DNA from: Flavobacterium sp.
Lineage (GTDB): Bacteria; Bacteroidota; Bacteroidia; Flavobacteriales; Flavobacteriaceae
NCBI RefSeq assembly: GCF_003525665.1
Contig: NZ_DQDX01000001.1
Span: forward strand, 13,514 to 40,451
DNA length: 26,938 nucleotides
Direction of reading: 5' to 3'
In this document: piece by piece, positions 15,514 to 23,640 of the stretch
How positions within the stretch are numbered: position 1 is the stretch's first letter
How the letters are laid out: every line of letters starts with the position of its first letter
The notes under the pieces: generated by a model
The model's database searches: none
What the model was told of the DNA's origin: nothing
Seen by the model: only the letters and a program-made list of their open reading frames with translations
Translations under genes and position numbers: made by a program

Positions 15514-16345
15514 TTATACAAACAACCAATTTACTTCTCCATTCTCCTGAGATGAAATGTTTTTGAAGAATTTTTTGGGAGTTAAACCTGTTAATGATTT
15601 AAAATCTTTTATCAAATGCGACTGATCGTAAAAAAGCATATCATAACTCAAAGACGTTAAATTGTTTTTTGTTTGGCTATTTATTTGAGATTTTAAAGCT
15701 TCTCTAAATCGTTGAATTTTTTTAAAATCGGATGGCGATTTGCATAAGTTTGATTCAAAATGTTTGGTTAGATTTTGGCGCGTTGTATTATGTTTTTTAG
15801 CCAAATCTGAAATGGAATAGTCTCTCTGGGTATCTTTTAAATCAATAATCATTTGATTTAAAAAAGGATGCTGAAAGTCTTTTAATTTTGACAACCAATA
15901 ATTTTCAATCAATTCTGTTTTTTTGTCTAAATCATTTTCTTTCAATATGGAAGAAAAAATTTCTTTGTAATCGTCAAAAGGTATAAAGTTCGAAAAAAAA
16001 TCATTGGTGTAATGGCATAATGATTTTTCTAAAAAAGCATTGAGACCAAGCGGTTTGAAATAAAATGTTATTTCATTAATATTTCCTTCATAGCTCAATT
16101 TAATTGGTTTTTTTGTAATGGCAAATTAAGTCGGAGCTTAATGGAGTTCCTTTTTTCTCTTTAACAATAACTTTGCTTTCGGAATAGATAACTTCAGAAT
16201 TTTCAATTATTGAAATTATACTATAGTTGTTGGGGAACGTATAATATTCTAAAGGTAAATCAGATTTTGAATTCGTCAAGAAGTAATATCCTTCAATGTA
16301 CTTTTGAAGAACTTCATTTTTCGGCTTAAAGAATTTAATTTCCAA
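15514..16345 (-). pseudogene. AraC-family transcriptional regulator, split by a +1-type frameshift in a 7-base homopolymer
   Basis: Two fragments together form one AraC-type regulator of about 276 residues. The N-terminal part (ATG at 16345, EIKFFKPKNEVLQKYIEGYY) ends at a stop at 16100-16102 after ICHYKKTN. If one base of the T-run at 16108-16114 (seven A on the coding strand) is removed, it continues as HYKKPIKLSYEGNINEITF into FKPLGLNAF, a typical linker of this family. The C-terminal fragment has two helix-turn-helix motifs: SISDLAKKHNTTRQNLTKHF and SLSYDMLFYDQSHLIKDFKS, then GLTPKKFF. The C-terminal piece has no ATG near its beginning. It may be a true pseudogene, a phase-variable or slippage-rescued gene, or an assembly error in the homopolymer. 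The target genes are unknown. Confidence 0.85.
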
Positions 16346-16424
16346 TTGGTGTGAAATATAGTTACGTAAAATTAGATAAATTTGTGAAACATAAAAGTTA
16401 AAACTTACCGAATTGTAACTAATT

Positions 16425-17126
16425 CTAAATCAAAATATCGCTTTCCAAATCAGATTTTTCTATTTCAAAATCAAATCCGAGTTTGTCAACCAATTCGATA
16501 ACCAATTTTTTATACCAGTTTTCAGATTTTGGATGAATGTATATTTTTTCGATTAATTGGTCAATATCAACTTCAATTTTCAATCCGTCGTTTATTTTAA
16601 TTTCTTGTTCCGATAAATCTGCAATAATTCGAACCTCACGTTCATACTGAAAACTTTTGCGTTTAAACAAGAAAGGGAAGAACATATCGTCAAACGGAAT
16701 GTACTCTTTTTTGTAGTCGATATAATTTACTTCACCAATATATTGATTAAAATCTTTCTCAACATCCATCGCTTTTTGCAATCGACCAATTGTGGATTGA
16801 ATTGCCAAACCTTCGCTGTTTTGTGTGAAAATCTGCCACATGGCAAACGATTCATATTCGTTAATATGCCAACTGCTAATTACTACTTTCTCACGATGCG
16901 ATTTGTAATAATTTAAAAATTCTGGATTGTTTACAGACAGTTTTTTGATTTCCTCATACGTTGGTTCGCTGAAAGTTCCTTCGTATTGATCTTCAAATTT
17001 ATCCGATCGTGACATGAACAATTTTCGGGAAAGTAACAAATCCAAGAATTTCGATAAGTCCAAGTATTTCCAAACAATAGTATTTGGATCTTCTGGAAGT
17101 GTAATATTTGGATTGTTTTTGTACAT
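16425..17126 (-). CDS. DUF2971 family protein
   Basis: The 233-residue soluble protein has the family's typical start, VWKYLDLSKFLDLLLSRKLF with MSRSDKFEDQYEG after it. The central SSWHINEYESFAMWQIFTQ and the SEGLAIQST segment follow, then YEREVRIIADL. I recognise these as DUF2971, a family of unknown function with conserved Tyr, Asp/Glu and Trp residues. Some members occur near defence or mobile loci, but no such genes are next to it here. There is no signal peptide or membrane segment. It lies 25 bases after the DUF2306 gene on the same strand, so the two may be co-transcribed. The broken AraC regulator is downstream. Confidence 0.85.
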   Translation of the reverse strand: MYKNNPNITLPEDPNTIVWKYLDLSKFLDLLLSRKLFMSRSDKFEDQYEGTFSEPTYEEIKKLSVNNPEFLNYYKSHREKVVISSWHINEYESFAMWQIFTQNSEGLAIQSTIGRLQKAMDVEKDFNQYIGEVNYIDYKKEYIPFDDMFFPFLFKRKSFQYEREVRIIADLSEQEIKINDGLKIEVDIDQLIEKIYIHPKSENWYKKLVIELVDKLGFDFEIEKSDLESDILI

Positions 17127-17151
17127 AAAAAATTTTAATAAAAGTATGAAA

Positions 17152-17781
17152 TTAATTTAGCTTTTTAATGGTTCTACTTATAAAAATGCCAGCGATTAAT
17201 CCGGGTAAACTCCAAACTAAAACATCGGGTAAGAAAGTATTGTTTACCACTAAAAACGCTGTCAGTGCAGCAACATAAGCTCCAGTCATTCTCCCAATGT
17301 GATTTTTTAACCAATACATTTTATCAGTAACTTTTCCAGAATAAGCTTTGTAATCGGTGTAACATAATCGCAAACTAATAGTACCAAATAATAGTAAAAC
17401 TAATCCAAATAATTGTGAGTGTAATAGTAATCTTATTCCAAAATAGAGAAAAGCTAAGCTTGCTAAAAGCATTGATATAGTTGCAATAGTATCTACAAAT
17501 TTGGGTTTTTGGCCAAGATGTACTTTTTTTAAATCAATCATTCTATAGCCAGAAAAGGAAAGGTAAATCGTGAAAACGCCAACAATAAATAAGAATAAAT
17601 TGGGATGTTCATACGATAAATAAAAGGCACAAAGTCCGGTTAAAATCATAGCAAGAGTGAAAATTTTACCAAGATTCTTGTGTAAAACATCACCTTTTTT
17701 TCGCACTAAAATAAAAGATCCTAAAATTAATCCGGTTGCGCCAAATACTATATGAAGTATTAAAATGATTTTGAACAGCAT
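17152..17781 (-). CDS. DUF2306-like multi-pass membrane protein
   Basis: The 209-residue form from the ATG at 17781 begins MLFKIILILHIVFGATGLIL, with the first membrane helix directly at the N-terminus. About seven helices follow (NLFLFIVGVFTIYLSFSGY, TISMLLASLAFLYFGIRLLL, LFGLVLLLFGTISLRLCY, TGAYVAALTAFLVV, LPGLIAGIFI). HIVFGATGLILGSFILVRKK plus LHKNLGKIF is the layout of DUF2306. A longer reading from 17856 is possible, but its extra 25 residues are polar and overlap a terminator-like hairpin (17801-17839), so I prefer the inner ATG. Function is unknown. It may be co-transcribed with the DUF2971 gene. Confidence 0.8.
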   Translation of the reverse strand: MLFKIILILHIVFGATGLILGSFILVRKKGDVLHKNLGKIFTLAMILTGLCAFYLSYEHPNLFLFIVGVFTIYLSFSGYRMIDLKKVHLGQKPKFVDTIATISMLLASLAFLYFGIRLLLHSQLFGLVLLLFGTISLRLCYTDYKAYSGKVTDKMYWLKNHIGRMTGAYVAALTAFLVVNNTFLPDVLVWSLPGLIAGIFISRTIKKLN

Positions 17782-17796
17782 GGTTAGTAGTTTTAA

Positions 17797-17839
17797 ATTA
17801 AAAAGTTGAGTAAATGTATTAACATCGTACTCAACTTTT
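17797..17839 (-). terminator. 12-bp inverted repeat, terminator of the ABC exporter operon
   Basis: AAAAGTTGAGTA (17839-17828 on the minus strand) pairs perfectly with TACTCAACTTTT (17812-17801) around a 15-base loop, followed by T and A residues. It lies 52 bases after the exporter's stop at 17891. Stem GC content is low, so efficiency is uncertain. Confidence 0.6.
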
Positions 17840-17890
17840 AATTTTTTGTAACCCAACTGTCGTATAATCAGTATGAATTGTAAGTTTTAA

Positions 17891-19720
17891 TTACTCAAAA
17901 CTTTGCATCATTACCAATTTAGAATAATTTCCGTTTAAAGCAAGAAGTTCGTCGTGCGTTCCTTGTTCTACGATTTTACCTTTATTCATCACCACAATTT
18001 TATCCGCTTTTTGAATGGTAGAAAGTCGGTGTGCAATAACAATGGATGTTCTATTTTGCATCATATTTTCTAAAGCAACTTGAACGAACTTTTCACTTTC
18101 AGTATCCAAAGCCGATGTTGCTTCGTCCAAAATCATAATTGGTGGATTTTTTAAAACTGCACGAGCAATAGAAAGTCTTTGTTTTTGTCCGCCCGAAAGT
18201 TTGTTTCCGCTGTCGCCAATGTTGGTTTCGATACCGTTTGGTAAATCTTTTACAAACTCGTAGGCATTTGCAATTTTTAATGCTTCAATGATTTCGTCAT
18301 CGGTTGCATCCTGTTTTCCAATTCTAATGTTTTCTTTTATTGTTCCGTTAAACATGATGCTATCTTGCGTAACCAAGCCAGTTAGAGCGCGCAGCGATTG
18401 CATTGTTATGTCTTTTATGTTGTGTTTGTCAATTAGAATTTCACCTTCATTAACATCATAAAAGCGCGTTAATAAATTGGCAATAGTACTTTTTCCAGAA
18501 CCAGATTGTCCAACCAATGCAACTGTTTTTCCTTTTGGAATTGATAATGAAAAATTCTTTAAAACTGGTTCGTCATTGTAGGCAAACGTAATGTTTTTTA
18601 ATTCAATGTTTTCAGTGAATTCTTTCAATTCTAACGCATTATCCTTATCAGTAATAGTATTTTCAACTTCTAAAACTTCAAAGACACGTTCCGCTGCAGC
18701 CAATCCGTTTTTAACTTGATATGAAGCTTTTGAAATTGCTTTTGCTGGAGTTAAAATATTGTAAGCCAAAGCAATGTAGGAAATGAATAATGAACCATCT
18801 AAAGATTTTTCAATCAACACTAAATTTCCTCCATAAAAAAGTAGAACAGCAATAACAATGATCCCAAGAAATTCTGACATTGGCGACGCCAAATTGTTCT
18901 TCTTTCCAATGCTATTCGTTAATTTATATAACTGATTTACTGAATTATTAAATGTTTGCGAAAAAAAACTTTCAGCATTGTAGCTTTTAACCACTTTCAA
19001 TCCAGATAAAGTTTCTTCTACTACAGAGATTAATCGCCCATTTTCTTGTTGTGCGCGTGCAGATTTTCCTTTAAGCGATTTTCCAATTTTAGAAATAATA
19101 AATCCAGAAATTGGAATGAATATAAATACAAATAAAGTAAGTTTCCAACTTATGTTAATCATTGCGATTAACGAAAAAATTATTGTAAGAGGTTCTTTTA
19201 CAATAAGTTCTAAAACCATGAAAAATGAATTTTGAACTTCATTAATATCACCCAACATTCGCGACATTATATCGCCTTTTCTTTTTTCAGAATAATAAGG
19301 AATAGGTAGTTCAACAATTTTTTTGAACATTTTTTCACGTAAATCTCTTAGAACACCAGTTTTTAATTTTGTTAAATGTTGTAAACCTAGATATCCAAAC
19401 AAATTTTTAAATAAAAATGTAGTAACTACTAAAGAAACCGTCAGTAATAACGCGTAATTATCACCGTAAGTTTCGGAATAATAATTCACATAATAAAAAA
19501 GAGTATCGTTTAGATAAGAATCAATTGTTGTAATTCCTTTATAGACAGGTAATTTGGTTATTTTTTCCTCATTCCCAAAAAGAACTTTCAGAACCGGAAA
19601 AATCATCACCATTCCAATTGTTCCAAAAAGAGCATATAAAATATTGTGAATAACGTTCCAAACTACGTTATGCTTATATTTTTTTGCAAAAGGAATTATT
19701 TTTTTTAAATTTTCATCCAT
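17891..19720 (-). CDS. ABC exporter, fused permease and ATPase (MsbA-like)
   Basis: The 609-residue half-transporter works as a homodimer in the inner membrane. Six membrane helices lie in residues 18-330 (NVIHNILYALFGTIGMVMIF, LLLTVSLVVTTFLFKNLF, ELIVKEPLTIIFSLIAMI, LTLFVFIFIPISGFII, FLGIIVIAVLLFYGGNLVLI, LFISYIALAYNIL). The ATPase domain has Walker A GQSGSGKST (404-412), Q-loop Q452, signature LSGGQ (508-512), Walker B IMILDEA with E533, and H-loop H564. All catalytic residues are present. The closest functional guess is lipid-A/lipid flippase or a related multidrug exporter. Its ATG overlaps the stop of the phospho-sugar mutase by one base (TAATG), so translation is coupled. Confidence 0.93.
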   Translation of the reverse strand: MDENLKKIIPFAKKYKHNVVWNVIHNILYALFGTIGMVMIFPVLKVLFGNEEKITKLPVYKGITTIDSYLNDTLFYYVNYYSETYGDNYALLLTVSLVVTTFLFKNLFGYLGLQHLTKLKTGVLRDLREKMFKKIVELPIPYYSEKRKGDIMSRMLGDINEVQNSFFMVLELIVKEPLTIIFSLIAMINISWKLTLFVFIFIPISGFIISKIGKSLKGKSARAQQENGRLISVVEETLSGLKVVKSYNAESFFSQTFNNSVNQLYKLTNSIGKKNNLASPMSEFLGIIVIAVLLFYGGNLVLIEKSLDGSLFISYIALAYNILTPAKAISKASYQVKNGLAAAERVFEVLEVENTITDKDNALELKEFTENIELKNITFAYNDEPVLKNFSLSIPKGKTVALVGQSGSGKSTIANLLTRFYDVNEGEILIDKHNIKDITMQSLRALTGLVTQDSIMFNGTIKENIRIGKQDATDDEIIEALKIANAYEFVKDLPNGIETNIGDSGNKLSGGQKQRLSIARAVLKNPPIMILDEATSALDTESEKFVQVALENMMQNRTSIVIAHRLSTIQKADKIVVMNKGKIVEQGTHDELLALNGNYSKLVMMQSFE

Positions 19721-21447
19721 TAGATCAAATTCATTCCAGCGATTATATTTTTAATTTTTTCGTCTAATTCAGCCTCAACTGATTTAGCATTTTCAGTCGA
19801 ATCTAAAGTAGTATTTACACTAAAATAGAACTTAATTTTTGGTTCAGTTCCACTTGGACGAGCGCATATTTTAGAACCATCTTCTAGGTAATAAATCAAA
19901 ACATTAGATTTTGGAATATCCAATGTTTCAATTTCACCAGAAAACATATTTCTAGAAGTCGAATTATCATAATCTTCAATACAAACCACTCGTTGTCCAT
20001 CAATTTCAGAAACTGGATTTTCGCGTAAATCAATCATCATCTGATTAATTTCTTTCAATCCGTCAATACCTTTTTTGGTTAATGAAATTAGGTATTCTTT
20101 ATAAAATCCGTGATCAACATATAAATTTAAAAGTTCTTGATATAATGTACTTCCAGCAGCTTTTGCTTGAGCAGCAATTTCGCAAACCAATAGGGTAGCG
20201 CCAACTGCATCTTTATCTCGAACAGCATCACCAACCATAAATCCGAAACTTTCTTCGCCGCCACCAATAAATTTCTGATTTGGAAAATCTTTAATCATTT
20301 TGGCAATCCATTTGAAACCGGTCAATCCAACTTTGCATTCTACACCATAAGCCGATGCTAATTCTTGCATCATCGGTGTTGAAACAATTGTTGAGCCAAT
20401 AAACTCGGTTCCAGTAATTTTTCCAGCGCGTTTCCATTGTTCTAATAGAAATGCTGTCATGATAACCATAGTTTGGTTTCCGTTTAGTAAAACCATTTCA
20501 CCTTCTGTATTTCTCACGGCAACGCCAACTCTATCAGAATCTGGATCGGTTCCAATAACAATATCAGCATTTGTTTTTTCGGCTAATGCCAATGCCATCG
20601 TCAATGCTTCTGGTTCTTCTGGATTTGGAGATTTTACCGTTGGGAAATTTCCGTCTGGTTCGGCTTGTTCAGCAACAATATTTACATCAGTGTACCCAGC
20701 TTTTGCCAAAACACTCGGAATTGACTTAATCGAAGTTCCGTGTAACGACGTATAAACTATTTTTAAATTTTCTTTAGCCAATGTTGGCGTATTGAAACTA
20801 CAATTTTCTACTGTAGATTTTTCAAAAGCAGCATCAACTTCAGTATCGATGTATTCTATTAAATTTTCGTTAGCTGCAAACTTAATTTCGTCATAATTCA
20901 ACGCTTCAATTAACTTAATAATTTCGCCATCTTGCGGTGGAACCAATTGTCCGCCATCTTGCCAGTATACTTTGTATCCATTGTATTCTGGTGGATTGTG
21001 CGAAGCTGTTAAGACAATTCCGGCATGACAATTTAAATGTTTTACAGCAAATGATAATTCTGGTGTAGTTCGCATTTCATTAAATAAATACACATGAACT
21101 CCATTAGCAGAAAAAACATCGGCAACTACTTTCGCCAACGTGTCACTGTTATGACGACAATCATAAGCAATCGCCACTTTCAATTGTTCACCAGGAAACG
21201 TTTTTGTCATGTAATTAGACAAACCTTGCGTGTTTTTTCCTAACGTATATTTGTTAATTCGGTTGGTTCCAACGCCCATAATTCCGCGCATTCCGCCAGT
21301 TCCAAACTCCAAATTTTTATAAAAACTTTCTTCCAATTCTTTCGGAGAAGAAGTCATCATTTCCTTAATTGCATCTTGTGTAGATTCGTCAAATGTTGGT
21401 GTCAACCACTCATTCACTTTGTCCAAAATAGTTTGTTCAATTTGCAT
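19720..21447 (-). CDS. Phospho-sugar mutase (phosphoglucomutase/phosphomannomutase superfamily)
   Basis: This cytosolic enzyme interconverts sugar-1- and sugar-6-phosphates. The 575 residues have all four alpha-D-phosphohexomutase motifs: catalytic phosphoserine loop TASHNPPEYNGYKVY (S149), metal loop GTDPDSDR (D301, D303, D305), sugar loop GGGEESFGF (395-403) and phosphate loop RPSGTEPKIKF (530-540). The N-terminal KNLEFGTGGMRGIMG is typical of the PgcA-like group that prefers glucose phosphate. I chose the ATG at 21447. A longer frame from 21528 runs into a structured intergenic element and adds 27 basic residues with no family counterpart. The stop overlaps the ABC exporter's ATG, so sugar-phosphate supply and export are co-expressed. 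Whether this reflects one glycolipid pathway is inference. Confidence 0.94.
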   Translation of the reverse strand: MQIEQTILDKVNEWLTPTFDESTQDAIKEMMTSSPKELEESFYKNLEFGTGGMRGIMGVGTNRINKYTLGKNTQGLSNYMTKTFPGEQLKVAIAYDCRHNSDTLAKVVADVFSANGVHVYLFNEMRTTPELSFAVKHLNCHAGIVLTASHNPPEYNGYKVYWQDGGQLVPPQDGEIIKLIEALNYDEIKFAANENLIEYIDTEVDAAFEKSTVENCSFNTPTLAKENLKIVYTSLHGTSIKSIPSVLAKAGYTDVNIVAEQAEPDGNFPTVKSPNPEEPEALTMALALAEKTNADIVIGTDPDSDRVGVAVRNTEGEMVLLNGNQTMVIMTAFLLEQWKRAGKITGTEFIGSTIVSTPMMQELASAYGVECKVGLTGFKWIAKMIKDFPNQKFIGGGEESFGFMVGDAVRDKDAVGATLLVCEIAAQAKAAGSTLYQELLNLYVDHGFYKEYLISLTKKGIDGLKEINQMMIDLRENPVSEIDGQRVVCIEDYDNSTSRNMFSGEIETLDIPKSNVLIYYLEDGSKICARPSGTEPKIKFYFSVNTTLDSTENAKSVEAELDEKIKNIIAGMNLI

Positions 21448-21463
21448 ATAATTATTTTTATTT

Positions 21464-21545
21464 GAAGCTAATCCTGCTTTCCATTTCAATCTTTTCCTTT
21501 TTAAAGAAAAAAGAAAAAGGATTTCCATTGCAATCAGGGCTAAGC
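21464..21545 (-). ncRNA. Structured intergenic element, candidate member of a multicopy Flavobacterium RNA family
   Basis: On the minus strand TTAGCCCTG (21543-21535) faces CAGGATTAGCT (21476-21466) with CCTG/CAGG pairing and AGC/GCT outside a small bulge. A near-symmetric purine-rich internal loop follows, containing AATGGAAA on the left (21527-21520) and GAAATGGAAA on the right. Then a long AT-rich helix ATCCTTTTTCTTT against AAAGGAAAAGAT forms the tip. I recall elements with this TTAGCCC...GGATTAGCT frame in many copies between Flavobacterium genes, possibly the Rfam Flavo-1 family; this is memory, not a search. It sits 16 bases upstream of the mutase ATG, so it would be in the mutase leader. 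No second copy is in this window. Confidence 0.5.
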
Positions 21546-21628
21546 CAATTTGTTAACTTATTTGTTTAATCAAAGGTTGTTTTAAATTTGTAATCTTACA
21601 TTTTCAAAACCAAATCAATTCTCAGAGT

Positions 21629-22585
21629 CTATAAATTTACTTCGGTAGCAACTTTATAACGTTCTTCATTGTTTTTTGTTCTAAGAATAATCTCGCCCAA
21701 AAATCCTGCAAGAAACAACTGTGTTCCAATAACCATAGCTGTTAAAGCAATGTAAAACAACGGATTATTAGTTACTAAAATTGTGTCGTAACCATTATAC
21801 AATTTAAATAGTTTGAAAAATATTATAAAACCAGTTGAAACCAATCCAAGTAAAAACATCAAAACACCAAACGCACCAAATAAATGCATCGGACGTTTTC
21901 CATAACGTGATAAAAACCAAATGGTTATCAAATCTAAAAATCCGTTAATAAAACGACTCATTCCAAATTTAGATTCACCATATTTTCGAGCTTGATGAAT
22001 AACAACTTTCTCACCAATTTTTCCAAAACCAGCATTTTTAGCCAAAACCGGAATATAACGGTGCATTTCTCCCGAAACTTCTATGTTTTTGATAACAATA
22101 TTCTTGTAAGCTTTCAATCCGCAATTAAAATCATTTAAGTAAACGCCGGAAGTTTTTCTCGCAGCCCAATTAAATAATTTTGATGGTAAATTTTTAGAAA
22201 CAACAGAGTCATAACGTTTCTTTTTCCAACCAGAAACCAAGTCAAAATTTTGTTCAGTAATCATTTTAAAAAGACCCGGAATTTCATCTGGACTATCTTG
22301 CAAATCGGCATCCATAGTAATAATGACATCACCTTGAGCTTTAGCAAATCCAGCATGTAACGCTTGCGATTTTCCGTAATTTCTTAAAAATTTGATACCT
22401 TTTACATTACTATCTTTTTGTGAAAGTTCTTCTATGATTTGCCAAGAAGCATCAGTACTTCCGTCGTCAATAAAAATAACTTCATACGAATAATTGTGTT
22501 CCTTCATGACTTTGTAAATCCATGAATGCAACTCGGGTAACGATTCTTGTTCGTTTAATAATGGGATAACTATAGATAAATTCAT
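21629..22585 (-). CDS. GT2 glycosyltransferase with two C-terminal membrane helices (GtrB/ArnC-like)
   Basis: The 318-residue protein has a GT-A fold (residues 1-225) with SIVIPLLNEQESL, the nucleotide-binding FIDDGSTDASW, KFLRNYGKSQALHAGF, the metal motif DADLQD (92-97) and GEMHRYIPVL. Two membrane helices (about 236-258 and 276-300) follow. This is the dolichol-phosphate-mannose-synthase-like group that moves a sugar from a nucleotide sugar to undecaprenyl phosphate or another lipid at the inner membrane. The exact sugar is unknown. It follows the DUF4199 gene by 1 base and both precede the mutase/exporter pair on the same strand. Confidence 0.93.
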   Translation of the reverse strand: MNLSIVIPLLNEQESLPELHSWIYKVMKEHNYSYEVIFIDDGSTDASWQIIEELSQKDSNVKGIKFLRNYGKSQALHAGFAKAQGDVIITMDADLQDSPDEIPGLFKMITEQNFDLVSGWKKKRYDSVVSKNLPSKLFNWAARKTSGVYLNDFNCGLKAYKNIVIKNIEVSGEMHRYIPVLAKNAGFGKIGEKVVIHQARKYGESKFGMSRFINGFLDLITIWFLSRYGKRPMHLFGAFGVLMFLLGLVSTGFIIFFKLFKLYNGYDTILVTNNPLFYIALTAMVIGTQLFLAGFLGEIILRTKNNEERYKVATEVNL

Positions 22586-22586
22586 T

Positions 22587-23129
22587 TTAGAAACCTTGAT
22601 TCGGTTCTTTTTTTATAATTGCTCCAATTATTAACGAATATATAAGTCCAATAAAGGCATACATTACTATAGTAGCTGGAATAGCAATAGCAGGATTAGC
22701 GAATTTTTTCATCATTGAAATACTCATTTCAATTTGCTCTTGTGTCATTTCTGGATTTTTTTCAATCATCATATCAGCCACTTTATCATACATCTCATTC
22801 ATGTATTCTGGTGAAATAAGATTAAATATAACCGAAAAAATACTATATAAAACGGCTGCAATGATACAAACGGTAACTCCAATTTTCAACGCATTCCCCA
22901 ATGTTAAAAATCCATCATTCAGTTTCATTTTAAAGTCATTACAACTAATGTAGATGAATAATATAGGAAGAACTAGAAAATTTAGAACATTCATAATTGT
23001 TCCAAATGTTGGGTTTGATGCAGGATCTACTTTAAAGGCATAACCAAGAACAAATTCTAAAATCATTATTGCTCCAAAAAGCACACCATACGTAATTCCA
23101 GACTTAGCAGGAGAAGTATTTTTTTCCAT
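22587..23129 (-). CDS. DUF4199 membrane protein
   Basis: The 180-residue protein has four membrane helices: GITYGVLFGAIMILEFVLGYAF, TIMNVLNFLVLPILFIYI, LKIGVTVCIIAAVLYSIFSVIF and AIAIPATIVMYAFIGLIYSL. A hydrophilic, methionine-rich loop (YDKVADMMIEKNPEMTQEQIE, split here by one gap) lies between helices 3 and 4. The pattern matches DUF4199 of Bacteroidetes, of unknown function. It heads a two-gene operon with the GT2 enzyme (1-base gap), a pairing I recall as conserved in Flavobacteria, so a role in the same lipid-sugar step is possible but inferred. Confidence 0.88.
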   Translation of the reverse strand: MEKNTSPAKSGITYGVLFGAIMILEFVLGYAFKVDPASNPTFGTIMNVLNFLVLPILFIYISCNDFKMKLNDGFLTLGNALKIGVTVCIIAAVLYSIFSVIFNLISPEYMNEMYDKVADMMIEKNPEMTQEQIEMSISMMKKFANPAIAIPATIVMYAFIGLIYSLIIGAIIKKEPNQGF

Positions 23130-23152
23130 ATTTACAAGATATAATTAATCTA

Positions 23153-23160
23153 CAAATATA
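23153..23160 (-). promoter_or_regulatory. -7 element (TATATTTG) for the DUF4199/GT2 operon
   Basis: The minus strand carries a perfect TAnnTTTG, predicting a start near 23146 and a leader of about 17 bases. A TTC lies 21 bases upstream in place of the -33 TTG. Confidence 0.5.
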
Positions 23161-23227
23161 GTAATAATGGTATTAATGTTTGAAAAATAATTTTGTAGTT
23201 TATTAGAAAAAAAATGCAACTAAACAT

Positions 23228-23256
23228 TTGAATTATAAAAAATAGTTGTATTTTTG
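23228..23256 (+). promoter_or_regulatory. Promoter of rpmE2
   Basis: TTG (23228-23230), an 18-base spacer and TATTTTTG (23249-23256) form a near-perfect Bacteroidetes promoter. The transcript would start near 23262, giving an unusually long leader of about 100 bases before the ATG at 23361. Confidence 0.75.
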
Positions 23257-23280
23257 CACACTCAAATAAAAATAATAATT

Positions 23281-23307
23281 AAAAGTCGTAGCCAGTTGAT
23301 ACCTTTT
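23281..23307 (+). promoter_or_regulatory. Candidate leader hairpin of rpmE2
   Basis: AAAAG (23281-23285), a two-base bulge and GTA pair with TAC and CTTTT (23300-23307) around a 9-base loop. It lies in the middle of the long rpmE2 leader. Ribosomal protein leaders that control L31 are known in other phyla. A similar role here is only a hypothesis. Confidence 0.35.
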
Positions 23308-23360
23308 AGTGTAAAAGCTTCACAACAAACTACTTCATTAACAAATAAAAGATTTACAAG

Positions 23361-23612
23361 ATGAAACAAGGAATTCACCCAGAAAATTACAGATTAGTTG
23401 CTTTTAAAGACATGTCAAACGAAGATGTTTTTATTACTAAATCTACAGTAGAAACTAAAGAAACTATCACTCACGAAGGAGTTGAATATCCAGTTTACAA
23501 AATGGAGATTTCTAGAACATCTCACCCATTTTACACAGGTAAATCTAAACTTATTGATACTGCAGGACGTATTGATAAATTCAACAGCAAATACGCTAAG
23601 AAAACAAAATAA
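23361..23612 (+). CDS. rpmE2: 50S ribosomal protein L31, type B
   Basis: The 83-residue protein starts MKQGIHPENYRLVAFKDMSN and contains SRTSHPFYTGKSKLIDTAGR followed by IDKFNSKYAK, which is diagnostic of type B L31. The four zinc-binding cysteines of the type A form are absent, so the protein does not need zinc. In other bacteria this form replaces the zinc form in zinc shortage, but many Bacteroidetes have only type B. It has its own promoter, a leader of about 100 bases and a terminator directly after it, so it is transcribed alone. Confidence 0.97.
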   Translation: MKQGIHPENYRLVAFKDMSNEDVFITKSTVETKETITHEGVEYPVYKMEISRTSHPFYTGKSKLIDTAGRIDKFNSKYAKKTK

Positions 23613-23640
23613 TTTATTTTTTAGTCGTTCAAATTTTATT

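Noticed and set aside
20459..20755. Antisense reading frame of 98 codons opposite the phospho-sugar mutase
   Set aside because: It overlaps the conserved metal-loop region of the mutase in reverse. It is low-complexity and has no promoter.
21448..21528. Longer N-terminus for the phospho-sugar mutase
   Set aside because: The extra 27 residues are basic and low-complexity, and lie in the structured intergenic element. The family's N-terminus begins at the ATG at 21447.
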